NCBI GenBank assembly: GCA_902805985.1
Contig: CADCUW010000429.1
Coordinates: 1-13,194, forward strand
Reading direction: 5' to 3'
DNA: 13,194 bases
Source: an uncultured Rubrobacteraceae bacterium
GTDB lineage: Bacteria; Actinomycetota; Rubrobacteria; Rubrobacterales; Rubrobacteraceae
In this document: piece after piece, positions 1 to 5,886 of the stretch
How the letters are laid out: each line of letters starts with the position of its first letter
Position numbering within the stretch: position 1 is the stretch's first letter
The notes under the pieces: model-generated
What the model saw: the letters and a program-made list of their open reading frames with translations, nothing else
Told to the model about the DNA's origin: nothing
Database searches by the model: none
Position numbers and translations under genes: made by a program

Positions 1-360
1 CTGCCTCACGACCGCCCTGCGCCCCCTGGCGACCCTGATGGTGGGGCCGGGGGAGACGCCGTTGTAGCCGTAGATCTCGGTGTCCGGGCGACCGGGGACG
101 ATCGGCACGCGGGCGCTACGCATGGTCACCTCGAAGTAGTCTGTGGTGTCGTCCGAGCGCACGGGCTGGAGCACCGGCGGGGCGGCGAAGGGGACCTGGA
201 AGGGTTGGGGCAACTGGCTGGAGGGCAGCCGGTCTCCCGAGGACCACTCGGCCCTCGCCGTGCGCTCCAAGGGAAGCACGAGCGCGGCGCTGCCGAGCAG
301 GCCCAACTTCAGCGCGTCCCTGCGGCTCATCCGGCCTATTCGGCCCGCTTTTCTCTCCAC
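1..360 (-). CDS. Multicopper oxidase, N-terminal part (gene runs off the window)
   Basis: The visible 120 residues match the start of a bacterial multicopper oxidase of the CotA/bilirubin-oxidase/laccase type, which oxidises phenolic or metal substrates at a mononuclear copper and reduces oxygen at a trinuclear cluster. A twin-arginine signal (SRRDALKLG, then a hydrophobic LLGSAALVLP stretch) indicates export by Tat. The first cupredoxin domain follows, with the typical entry YGYNGVSPGPTIRV about residues 98-111. The copper-binding HxH motifs would lie beyond the window edge. I chose the GTG at 360 because AAGGAGG sits 6 bases upstream. The alternative ATG at 330 has no comparable ribosome site and would shorten the n-region of the signal. 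Family call firm, substrate unknown. Confidence 0.85.
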   Translation of the reverse strand, partial: MERKAGRIGRMSRRDALKLGLLGSAALVLPLERTARAEWSSGDRLPSSQLPQPFQVPFAAPPVLQPVRSDDTTDYFEVTMRSARVPIVPGRPDTEIYGYNGVSPGPTIRVARGRRAVVRQ

Positions 361-366
361 CCCGTC

Positions 367-373
367 CCTCCTT
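367..373 (-). promoter_or_regulatory. Ribosome binding site of the multicopper oxidase
   Basis: On the minus strand AAGGAGG lies 6 bases before a GTG at 360. It decides the GTG start over the in-frame ATG 30 bases further in. Confidence 0.7.
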
Positions 374-789
374 GGCCTCTCCAACACCTGTCCCGCACCG
401 AGACAACAAACCGGCCACCCAAGGTATCCAAGACCTTGCGAGTAGCCGGTCGCGCCACTGGCTCCCCCCGTCCCCATGGGCGCCCAGAGCGTGGGACGGG
501 ATTCTTAGCCTCTACTAAGGGCAGATTCGTATCTTTAGAAGCGATTGTACGGAGTGGGAGATTAGTTGGTTCACCGATGGAGCGTCCTTTGCACGAAAAT
601 GGCCCGAAGGGTGCAATTCCTCGATGTGTCGCGCGGCACAAGGTGGCGTAATACGTGGGAGATGTATTATCGGGCCGCGGTGGTCGGAGCAGGGGGGCGG
701 AGTCGAACGGGATCCTGGACGCGGACTTCCGAGAACCCCCTCAAGGCGAAGTTGGTCTGAAGTTTTCCGTACTGGTAAGTAGAGAAAGA
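374..789. other. Gene-free stretch with a dispersed-repeat half
   Basis: No convincing gene on either strand; the open frames here show no recognisable family. The stretch holds the upstream region of the multicopper oxidase and the downstream region of the small membrane protein. It is locally less GC-rich around 505-580. Its one clear element is the repeat copy at 721-753. A small dyad CTTAG/CTAAG lies near 512-527. No promoter or terminator can be assigned with confidence. Confidence 0.5.
721..753. repeat. Dispersed repeat, copy A (left half only)
   Basis: Begins with GCGGACTTCCGAGAACCCCCT (21 bases are identical to copy B at 9443), then two mismatches, then AGGCGAAGTT shared again: about 31 of 33 positions match 9443-9475. 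Copy A diverges after GAAGTT and lacks the right half found in copies B and C. Origin unknown; it may be the end of a degraded insertion element or a small intergenic repeat family. Confidence 0.7.
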
Positions 790-1017
790 TTAGCGTCTGA
801 GAACGCGCTCCACGGCCCCCCACACGATCAGGACTAGGACCAGCCCGCCGAGCAAGTAGGGCCACGACCCCGCCACGAACGCGCCCACTGCTCCGCCGCT
901 CGCGCGGGCGCTCGCCCCGGTGATTAGCGAGTAGGCCAGCCCGCCTATCACCAGCAGCACAAGCGGACCGACCAGCAGAACGAGCGCTGCCTTTTCCAGC
1001 GCGTAAAGCCTTCTCAC
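790..1017 (-). CDS. Small two-helix membrane protein
   Basis: A 75-residue protein of unknown function. It has two hydrophobic segments (about residues 10-31 and 50-70), joined by a Gly/Ala/Ser-rich loop (GASARASGGAVG), with basic ends (MRRLY at the start, ERVLRR at the end). Positive-inside topology suggests both termini in the cytoplasm. The GTG start at 1017 is supported by GGGGAGGAAACG just upstream on the minus strand. Codon use and GC bias agree with the surrounding chromosome. It stands alone between the oxidase and the island. No enzymatic residues are evident. It may be one of the many actinobacterial envelope microproteins. Confidence 0.6.
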   Translation of the reverse strand: MRRLYALEKAALVLLVGPLVLLVIGGLAYSLITGASARASGGAVGAFVAGSWPYLLGGLVLVLIVWGAVERVLRR

Positions 1018-1033
1018 CGTTTCCTCCCCGATC

Positions 1034-1060
1034 GTCTAGCAACGAAAGGAGTCTAGCAAC
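1034..1060. repeat. Tandem 10-bp direct repeat upstream of the membrane protein gene
   Basis: GTCTAGCAAC occurs at 1034-1043 and again at 1051-1060, 17 bp apart start to start. It lies directly upstream of the small membrane-protein gene and could be an operator or the outer edge of the island. Confidence 0.45.
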
Positions 1061-1157
1061 CCCATGCCCGACGACGCCTATTGGAGAGTGGTATACGACC
1101 GGTCCAGACGGCCTGCCTCTACCAGGGCCAATAATACTTCTGCGAGGTATTACGCGG

Positions 1158-1202
1158 TTCTTATGTACGACACAGGTGTTCTCCCTGTCTTTTACATAAG
1201 AA
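1158..1202. repeat. Nested palindrome, left island end
   Basis: Outer arms TTCTTATGTA (1158-1167) and TACATAAGAA (1193-1202) are perfect inverse complements of 10 bp. Inside them, ACAGG and CCTGT (about 1172-1188) form a second dyad with 4 bases on either side. The same outer arms recur at 7030-7068. It could be a recombinase attachment site, a regulator-binding site or a cruciform; no T-run follows, so it is not a normal terminator. Confidence 0.65.
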
Positions 1203-1357
1203 AGCCCCCAATGAAGGACTGGGACCGTGCGTATTTTGGAGGACCCTGCTTATACAAACGTCAGAGAAACCGCGTTCGCTCGTCTAGGGGTCCGGATCGG
1301 TAGACGATGGAAAGTAGACGCTCCTGGAGGGTTTACGTAAAGGGGACAAAAAGGCGG

Positions 1358-1379
1358 GGGTCCGCAACGTTGCGGACCC
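1358..1379 (-). terminator. 22-bp perfect palindrome, possible terminator of the SWIM gene
   Basis: Half-site GGGTCCGCAAC with its exact inverse complement and no spacer. On the minus strand it is followed after CCGCC by TTTTT (complement of 1348-1353), which fits an intrinsic terminator for the SWIM gene ending at 1519. A perfect zero-spacer dyad could equally be a protein-binding site. Confidence 0.45.
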
Positions 1380-1471
1380 AAAAACGCGCGCGAGGCATTC
1401 GCCAGTTTCACCAGTCGGCAACGTGCGAGGGCTTCCAGGGTTTTCTAGGACACCGGGGGGAACGGGGCGGC

Positions 1472-1490
1472 GGCCCCCGTGGTGGGGGCC
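1472..1490. repeat. GC hairpin downstream of the SWIM gene
   Basis: GGCCCCC (1472-1478), loop GTGGT, GGGGGCC (1484-1490). Seven perfect G-C pairs, 28 bp past the SWIM stop. No T-run follows in either direction, so it may act only as a 3' stability or pausing hairpin. Confidence 0.5.
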
Positions 1491-1518
1491 TGCCCGATCT
1501 GTGGATTATTCGGCAACC

Positions 1519-1935
1519 CTACGCCCCGACAGGGGCGAGGAACCTACGCCCCCGCGCTATCCGGTCGAGAAGCTCCCCGCGCTCGTCCGGGTCCATATCT
1601 TCACAGGCGGCGCGGTCCTCAAGGGAGGCGAGATGGTTAAGGGCCTCCCCGCGCCTCACGGCCCGGAGAGCGCCGACGGCAGCGAGATGCTTGCAGACAC
1701 CGAGGCCCGCATGCTCGAAGTCCCGGCACTCGCACGTCTCGCGGAAGTAGTTGACGACGTAGCCACCGCGCGGGTCGGAGCCGGGGACGAGGTAGGTAGC
1801 GCCGGACGTGCGCACTATCTCCGCGCCCTTTTCGGCGTAGAGGGCGAAACCGCGCTCCATCCGGGTCTTGATCGCCTCGCGCGTCGCGTCGGTGTCGGTG
1901 TGCTCCGGGGCCGGTACACTGATGGTCGTGGTCAT
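1519..1935 (-). CDS. SWIM zinc-finger domain protein
   Basis: A 138-residue protein whose middle carries the SWIM signature CxCx(n)CxH: C68, C70, C81 and H83 in CECRDF...GVCKHLAAV. In known families SWIM fingers bind DNA or protein partners and often accompany transposases, helicases or recombination mediators; alone, as here, the role is unknown. Residues 1-60 are mixed alpha/beta with a YLVPGSDPRGGYVVNY strand pair that normally precedes the finger. The C-terminal third is acidic and helical (EDRAACEDMDPDERGELL). I chose the ATG at 1935 because GGGAGG lies about 9 bases upstream; an ATG at 1944 would touch that site. It is divergent from the XRE gene across a 199-bp AT-rich control region. 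Confidence 0.8.
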   Translation of the reverse strand: MTTTISVPAPEHTDTDATREAIKTRMERGFALYAEKGAEIVRTSGATYLVPGSDPRGGYVVNYFRETCECRDFEHAGLGVCKHLAAVGALRAVRRGEALNHLASLEDRAACEDMDPDERGELLDRIARGRRFLAPVGA

Positions 1936-1960
1936 TTGGGGCATCCTCCCTTTTGGCCTG

Positions 1961-1996
1961 GAGCCCCGGGATTAGGTTGGTAGCCCCCCGGGGCTC
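1961..1996 (-). promoter_or_regulatory. Leader hairpin of the SWIM gene
   Basis: GAGCCCCGGG (1961-1970) pairs perfectly with CCCGGGGCTC (1987-1996), loop of 16 bases. It lies between the likely promoter near 2036 and the SWIM start at 1935, ending about 11 bp upstream of the ribosome site. It may be an attenuator or mRNA-stabilising stem. Confidence 0.5.
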
Positions 1997-2026
1997 TTTC
2001 CTTGTCTGTAGGCACAGAATATCACG

Positions 2027-2095
2027 TTTCATAGCATTATACAAGCGATATATACTGTTTTTATCGTGAAATATTCGTTTATCTGTTAGAATATC
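2027..2095. promoter_or_regulatory. AT-rich divergent promoter region (SWIM / XRE)
   Basis: The most AT-rich segment of the window. On the minus strand TATAAT (complement of 2036-2041) is a consensus -10 for the SWIM gene. On the plus strand TAGAAT at about 2087-2092 may be the -10 of the XRE gene. An imperfect long dyad (GAATATCACG near 2027 and CGTGAAATATTC near 2065-2076) spans both promoters and is a plausible site for the XRE protein. Confidence 0.5.
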
Positions 2096-2134
2096 CCTGG
2101 AGCGTTGCTCGAGCAAAACGAAAGGAAAGCGGAT

Positions 2135-2350
2135 ATGCTGGCGACCGTGAACACGGGAGAGAAGCTGAGACGGGAGAGACGCGCGGGCGGGCTGACGCAA
2201 GTGGAGCTGGCGACGCGCTCCGGCGTGGCACAGAGCACCATCGCGCAGATAGAGGGGGGCGTCCGCGAGAACCCACACCCCCGCACGCTAAAGAAGCTGG
2301 CGGAGGCCCTGGAGCTTTCGGCCCGCGACCTGCTCCCCGATCAGGACTAG
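2135..2350 (+). CDS. XRE-family helix-turn-helix regulator
   Basis: A 71-residue single-domain regulator of the Cro/C1/XRE type. The five-helix DNA-binding fold fits: GEKLRRERR (helix 1), TQVELATRSG then VAQSTIAQIE (the helix-turn-helix, about residues 21-40), and LKKLAEALELS (last helix), ending LLPDQD. Such short XRE proteins usually control their own promoter and a neighbouring gene in phages, plasmids and islands. I chose ATG 2135, with AAAGGAAAG about 6 bases upstream; a TTG at 2105 in the same frame lacks a ribosome site and would add residues outside the fold. It is divergent from the SWIM gene and lies upstream of the primase-like gene, so it may regulate either. Confidence 0.85.
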   Translation: MLATVNTGEKLRRERRAGGLTQVELATRSGVAQSTIAQIEGGVRENPHPRTLKKLAEALELSARDLLPDQD

Positions 2351-2480
2351 CGCCGTGGCCCTAAACCGTCCGGTCCAGGTTGGTCGTGAAGCTCACATTG
2401 AGATGTATGTTTCCCGGGAGAACGGCCAAAAAGTTTCTTGCCAGCCTTGAAGTTGGATGAGAAGATAGAGGCTTAGATGA

Positions 2481-2596
2481 CCACGCGGTAGATAGCGTGG
2501 CGGAGGTCCTCCGAGACGGAGGGTCGGTAAGACGCTAAAGAGTTTGGCCGCTCTGTCTTACTTTCCCTGATCGGTGGACCTCCGCAAGAACGGAGG
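2481..2596 (+). ncRNA. Candidate structured RNA with alternative stems
   Basis: Four consecutive stems: CCACGC/GCGTGG (2481-2500); CGGAGG-t-CCTCCG-aga-CGGAGG (2501-2522), where the middle strand can pair with either neighbour; GTAAGAC/GTCTTAC (2527-2533 with 2555-2561) enclosing AGAG/CTCT; and CCTCCG/CGGAGG (2579-2596). The same six bases recur in three pairing partners, so the stems are mutually exclusive alternatives as in attenuators. CCTCCG is also anti-Shine-Dalgarno-like. No known RNA family is recognised; strand is assumed from the downstream gene. Confidence 0.4.
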
Positions 2597-2794
2597 CTAT
2601 ATGCCCGCACGCTACGGGCTGAAAACTAACACGGGGCCCGCGCATTTTGTAGGTTTTCGCACCCCCTTTTTCGCAAATCCGCAACATTTTGTTGCCAGCG
2701 GGCGAACATCTCCCGCACACCGCGCCGGCGTCTCTACCCGCAAGAATCGTGGTTTTGGCGTGCTCGAAGGCGCCACAAAGAGAGTGAGAAAAAG

Positions 2795-2828
2795 GGAAGG
2801 CCCGGGGCCGCAAACCCCCGGGCCTTCC
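2795..2828 (-). terminator. 13-bp perfect stem with T-run on the minus strand
   Basis: GGAAGGCCCGGGG (2795-2807) pairs perfectly with CCCCGGGCCTTCC (2816-2828), loop of 8. Read on the minus strand it is followed by CTTTTTCTC, a standard intrinsic terminator. Read on the plus strand it is followed by GTTCTC and would be a weaker terminator/attenuator 44 bp before the primase-like start. A minus transcript ending here would be antisense to the beginning of that gene. Confidence 0.6.
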
Positions 2829-2871
2829 GTTCTCGGAGTCCCTACCCGCCCCTTAAACGTGAAAGGAAACC

Positions 2872-5250
2872 GTGGAACCCATCTTATCATCGGGTGAGCC
2901 CCCACGCATCTGGCAATCTCCGCCGGAGATCCCGCCTGGTTGCTCCATATCGGAGGCCGACGTCGAATACCTCCGCGTCCGCGGCGTCTCCGCAAAGACG
3001 GCGAGGGCTGCGGGCTGGTACACCGCCCTCAAACCCTCACAGGTGCCGGACGTATTCTCCAGGCGCCAGCGCGGGCGCGTCCCCGCCCTGATAGCCCCCC
3101 ACCTGTCCCCGGACGGGGAAACCGTGGGCTACCAGAAGCGGGACCATCACCCCGGCCGCGACAAAAAGGGCGAGCTTCTGAAATGGGTGAGCCCGCCGAA
3201 GGAACGCGCCCGACCCGTGATAGCGGTACACCCCTGGACGGCGGACGAGGCCACGGGCGGGACCGGAGAGCTGTGGGCCGTCGAGGGGATAACGCGCCTG
3301 TTGGCGCTCGCGGAGCGGGGGATACCCGCCGTCTCATACGCCGGTTGCTACACCTGGCAAAAGGGGGGCGAGCCCCTAGAGGACTGGCGGGCCGTCAACC
3401 TGGGGCGCCTCGTCAACGACGTTCCCGACGCGGACGCTCGCATTAACGAACAGGTCCAGGATATGCAGGCTACCCGCGTTCCGTTCTTCGAGTCGAGGGG
3501 GGCGAGTGTGCTGGCCGTAGAGGTCCCCACAGTGAACGGGGACGAGCACGCGGGCCTTGATGACTACCTGGGGGCCGGCCTGGATCTCGACGCCCTGGAG
3601 CGTGGACCCTTCAAGCGCGTGGACGTTGCCCGGGTTCGCCTCACCAGAGACGAGCGGCTCCGCCGGTTCGTGGCCGCGAAGCTACGCGAGGTTGAGGACC
3701 TGTCCGCCCGGAAAGATTCGGAGTGCAACGCCCGACGGCTCGCCCGGTGGGTAGTCGGGAACCAGGCGCCCGCCCACGGCAAGCGCCGCGCTCGGGGCAT
3801 GGAGGTTCACCCGTCCTTGATGCAGATGGCCGAAGGTATCCGCGTGGGGAGCCTCCAGACGGCCGCCAAAGCCCGGGACCTACTGATTGCAGCCGGGTTC
3901 ATGGAGCGGGTCCCGGGTCGGCGTGGGGAAGGGCGGGCGGACTCGTACCTCTTGCTTTACCCCTGGGGGGAAATGGATGCACAGAGTGTAAATAAGGAGG
4001 GGTATGGTGTTGGGGGGGAGGAAGGTCAAGAACACCACGCCGCAAGGGGAGAGGCTGAAACCCCGCTCTCTCAGCGGGAATCGCACGCTTGTTTACACTC
4101 TGCGCATATCGAAGGGTCCCCGGATGAAAAGGTCCCGGCTCTCCGCGCCTCCAAGCTGGTGCACACCTACGCCATGCGCGAGGGCCGCCGGGTGGTGGTG
4201 CATTCGGACTACTTCAAGCGGTACGGGGCGAAGGGGGAGGAAACTATCCGCCACGTCCACGCGGCCGGGTGCGTTCGGACGTCCGAGCTGCTCGAAGCCT
4301 ACGGGGGCAAAACCTCCACACTCCGTCGCTACTTCGAGACGCACATAGCGCCGAAGATCAAAGACGGCGTGCTCCGCGGCGACCTGGAAACCGTCGAGAT
4401 GGCCCCCGGCTGGCGCGAGGCCCTCGAAAGGGTGAGGGCCGAGACGGACGAGGATCGGGACAACCGACTCCAGACGGCGAAGTATCAAGAGCGCCGAAGG
4501 GCCTACCGCACCCGCGACCGGAGGCCGGCGGACCTGGAACCGGCTCTCATGGGGAAGGAGAAGGTGCGGGAAGTCGTCTCCGAGATGCGCGAGCGCGAGG
4601 TGCAACCGGCCCTCGCTTTTGTCCGCAACACCTTAGACCGCAACGGCGGCGTGCTCCGTCTCGAGCTGCTATCGGACCTGTGGACGGAGCACACGGGCCG
4701 GGACGAGGGTTTCTATCTTCGCCTCGCCCTCCGACGTCTCGGATGTAGGCAGCGCGTACACCGCGACTTCCCGGATCGCATTTTCGTGCGAGCGCCGGAG
4801 GCGTGGCCGGACCTCGGAGCCACCGAGCCCGAAGGCGCCGCCGGCGAAGTGGTCCCAATGTCAAAACGTGTCAAGGATTCGGCGCGAGACGACCCCCCCG
4901 AAAACCTGACAAAACCTGACACCGCGACCCCGGGTAACTCCGCTCCAGACGCGGGCTCCGGCCTGGTCGGGGCGGACTCGTCCAGGCGCCCGGACAGGTT
5001 GCAGCGGCGGGCGCCGATTAACGCGCCCGGGAACCTTATAGAACCTGATACCGGGGACCCCCTCGACGTGTTCCGAAACAATCCCATGCAAGGCCGCCGA
5101 ATGATGAGAAATGATGAGTCCGCGGACGCCCCCCGGAAGATGCCGCCGAAGGTGGGTGGGCGGTTCAAGCACGGCCCCGAATGCGGCTGTTGGCTATGCG
5201 AGGACGAACCCGCCGAGAGCGCCCCGGCGGGGATCGGGGCGTCGGCGTGA
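2872..5250 (+). CDS. DUF3854/TOPRIM primase-like replication protein
   Basis: A 792-residue protein. Its N-terminal part looks like the DUF3854/TOPRIM fold found in primase-like proteins of plasmids and islands: entry helix EADVEYLRVRG (29-38), the YQKRDHHPGR...KWVSP strand (87-108), the TOPRIM-type glutamate in LWAVEGITRLLALAERGIPAV (E138), an acidic DADAR (186-190) and the closing GLDDYLGAG (228-236). About residues 300-365 look like a winged helix. A charged linker (365-430) precedes an alpha-helical C-terminal half, a Pro/Asp-rich repeat region (NLTKPDT, NLIEPDT) and a Cys cluster CGCWLC (771-776) that may bind zinc. No helicase ATPase motif is visible. GTG start with AAAGGA 4-5 bases upstream. 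The next gene overlaps its stop (GTGA). Replication initiation or priming for the island is inferred. Confidence 0.7.
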   Translation: MEPILSSGEPPRIWQSPPEIPPGCSISEADVEYLRVRGVSAKTARAAGWYTALKPSQVPDVFSRRQRGRVPALIAPHLSPDGETVGYQKRDHHPGRDKKGELLKWVSPPKERARPVIAVHPWTADEATGGTGELWAVEGITRLLALAERGIPAVSYAGCYTWQKGGEPLEDWRAVNLGRLVNDVPDADARINEQVQDMQATRVPFFESRGASVLAVEVPTVNGDEHAGLDDYLGAGLDLDALERGPFKRVDVARVRLTRDERLRRFVAAKLREVEDLSARKDSECNARRLARWVVGNQAPAHGKRRARGMEVHPSLMQMAEGIRVGSLQTAAKARDLLIAAGFMERVPGRRGEGRADSYLLLYPWGEMDAQSVNKEGYGVGGEEGQEHHAARGEAETPLSQRESHACLHSAHIEGSPDEKVPALRASKLVHTYAMREGRRVVVHSDYFKRYGAKGEETIRHVHAAGCVRTSELLEAYGGKTSTLRRYFETHIAPKIKDGVLRGDLETVEMAPGWREALERVRAETDEDRDNRLQTAKYQERRRAYRTRDRRPADLEPALMGKEKVREVVSEMREREVQPALAFVRNTLDRNGGVLRLELLSDLWTEHTGRDEGFYLRLALRRLGCRQRVHRDFPDRIFVRAPEAWPDLGATEPEGAAGEVVPMSKRVKDSARDDPPENLTKPDTATPGNSAPDAGSGLVGADSSRRPDRLQRRAPINAPGNLIEPDTGDPLDVFRNNPMQGRRMMRNDESADAPRKMPPKVGGRFKHGPECGCWLCEDEPAESAPAGIGASA
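3979..4105. repeat. Inverted repeat inside the primase-like gene
   Basis: GCACAGAGTGTAAA (3979-3992) and TTTACACTCTGCGC (4092-4105) are inverse complements at 13 of 14 positions, 99 bp apart, with a small CCCGCT/AGCGGG hairpin (4062-4078) between them. They bracket the linker between the two halves of the protein, the place of least coding constraint. Confidence 0.6.
4901..5049. repeat. Two tandem pairs of a 10-bp motif
   Basis: AAAACCTGAC occurs twice in tandem at 4901-4920. A degenerate pair GGAACCTTAT AGAACCTGAT lies at 5030-5049. The period of 10 is not a multiple of three, so within each pair the motif is read in different frames. The two pairs are 129 bp apart (in frame) and encode NLTKPDT and NLIEPDT. 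Confidence 0.6.
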
Positions 5251-5480
5251 GCGCCCCCGCGTGGGATCCCACCTGGGCGGGCGAGCGTGCGTCCGAGGCC
5301 ATGAGGTATCTGGCCGACAACTGCCCGGCTTCTGCCGGCGCCGTCGAGCTCCACCCCCACCAGGACGAGGCCCACGCCGCCGCGATGGCGGAAGATCGGG
5401 GCCGGTATCTGGACGCGCTCCGCGCCTACGTCCGCGCCGGACAGGACATCGAGCGCCGGGCCCGGAGGCGGGCCGCGTGA
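5247..5480 (+). CDS. Small helical protein of unknown function
   Basis: 77 residues, not recognised. It starts at the GTG that overlaps the primase-like stop (GTGA), an arrangement of translational coupling, although an in-frame ATG exists further upstream inside the preceding gene. It begins SAPAWDPTWAGERASEAMRYLADN, contains a His/Asp-rich centre (HPHQDEAHAAAMAEDRGRY) and ends in a basic helix RRARRRAA. Alternating Arg and Glu suggest two or three amphipathic helices. It presumably works with the primase-like protein as a helper or is a structural island protein; this is from position only. Confidence 0.6.
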   Translation: MSAPAWDPTWAGERASEAMRYLADNCPASAGAVELHPHQDEAHAAAMAEDRGRYLDALRAYVRAGQDIERRARRRAA

Positions 5481-5580
5481 GACACCACCATCCAGTCGGC
5501 AACACAGGGGGGCCGTGAAAGTGACGGCGCGCACAAGGTCGGGGATGGCGCCGGCGCGTAGCACAAGGGCGGGGTAGCGG

Positions 5581-5886
5581 GTGGGCTGGGAGCGGCGCGG
5601 GCACGGGCTCTACTACTACCAGAGCGAGCGGGAGAACGGCCGGGTGCGCAAGAGGTACGTGGGCCGGGGCGAGGTGGCGGAGTTGGTGGCCCACGCCGAC
5701 GAGACGAGGCGAGAGGTCCGGGAGCGGAGGCGCCGCGACGAACGGGCGGAGCTTGAGCGGGTGCGGGAGATTTCGGAGGCGGGCGCCGAGCTGGACGCCG
5801 CGGTGGAGGTCCTCGCCCGGGCGGAAATGGTGGCGGCCGGCTACCACAATCACAAAGGCGAATGGAGACGGAGGCGGGAATGCTAG
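5581..5886 (+). CDS. Small basic coiled-coil protein with YYYxSxRxNGRVxKRYVG motif
   Basis: 101 residues. The N-terminus GLYYYQSERENGRVRKRYVGRG (residues 9-30) is a short beta-hairpin-like module that I recall from many small island proteins of actinobacteria and Chloroflexi, of unknown function. Residues 31-85 are a highly charged helix (ETRREVRERRRRDERAELERVREI), likely coiled coil, and a conserved-looking tail GYHNHKGEWRRR ends it. A stop codon six bases upstream leaves GTG 5581 as the first possible start; its ribosome site (AAGGGCGGGG) is poor. Its last bases overlap the start of the next gene (ATGCTAG), so the two are probably translationally coupled. It may bind nucleic acid; no direct evidence. 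Confidence 0.65.
   Translation: MGWERRGHGLYYYQSERENGRVRKRYVGRGEVAELVAHADETRREVRERRRRDERAELERVREISEAGAELDAAVEVLARAEMVAAGYHNHKGEWRRRREC

Larger units (their letters stand above)
1018..1518. other. Gene-free left end of the island
   Basis: About 500 bases with no gene I can support. An open frame at 1064-1303 has a poorly spaced ribosome site and spans a palindrome, so I do not call it. The stretch holds a 10-bp direct repeat (1034-1060), a 45-bp nested palindrome (1158-1202), a 22-bp perfect palindrome (1358-1379) and a strong hairpin (1472-1490). 1100-1320 is visibly richer in A+T than the flanks. Confidence 0.5.
2351..2871. other. Hairpin-rich 520-bp leader/intergenic region
   Basis: No gene is supported. 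The region contains at least seven short perfect stems: 2481-2500, 2501-2522, 2527-2561, 2579-2596, GCCCG/CGGGC near 2602-2619, 2681-2695 and the 13-bp stem at 2795-2828. It sits between the XRE regulator and the primase-like gene, where plasmid-type elements often keep an origin or a copy-control RNA. Its function here is inferred only from position and structure. Confidence 0.5.

Noticed and set aside
670..720. tRNA-like 3' end on the minus strand (TTCGACT, later GCTCCGACCA)
   Set aside because: The T-stem strands do not pair and the spacing between T-loop and CCA-like end is four bases too long; no other arm is found. Not a tRNA or a clear tRNA-derived attachment site.
1064..1303. 79-residue frame with ATG at 1064
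   Set aside because: The ribosome site is 12 bases away, it spans the nested palindrome, and the base composition is unlike neighbouring genes. Treated as non-coding.
829..2351. Shared GATCAGGACTAG near 829 and 2340
   Set aside because: 12 bases only, at the end of unrelated sequences; chance match likely.
4004..4348. Out-of-frame 114-residue frame inside the primase-like gene
   Set aside because: It has a good ribosome site, but the peptide is Arg/Ser/Pro-rich as expected of a shadow of GC-rich coding sequence and has no recognisable fold. Noted only as a finding.
1411..5503. 12-bp repeat CCAGTCGGCAAC at 1411 and 5492
   Set aside because: A 12-mer pair is expected by chance in 13 kb of GC-rich DNA; the flanks share nothing.
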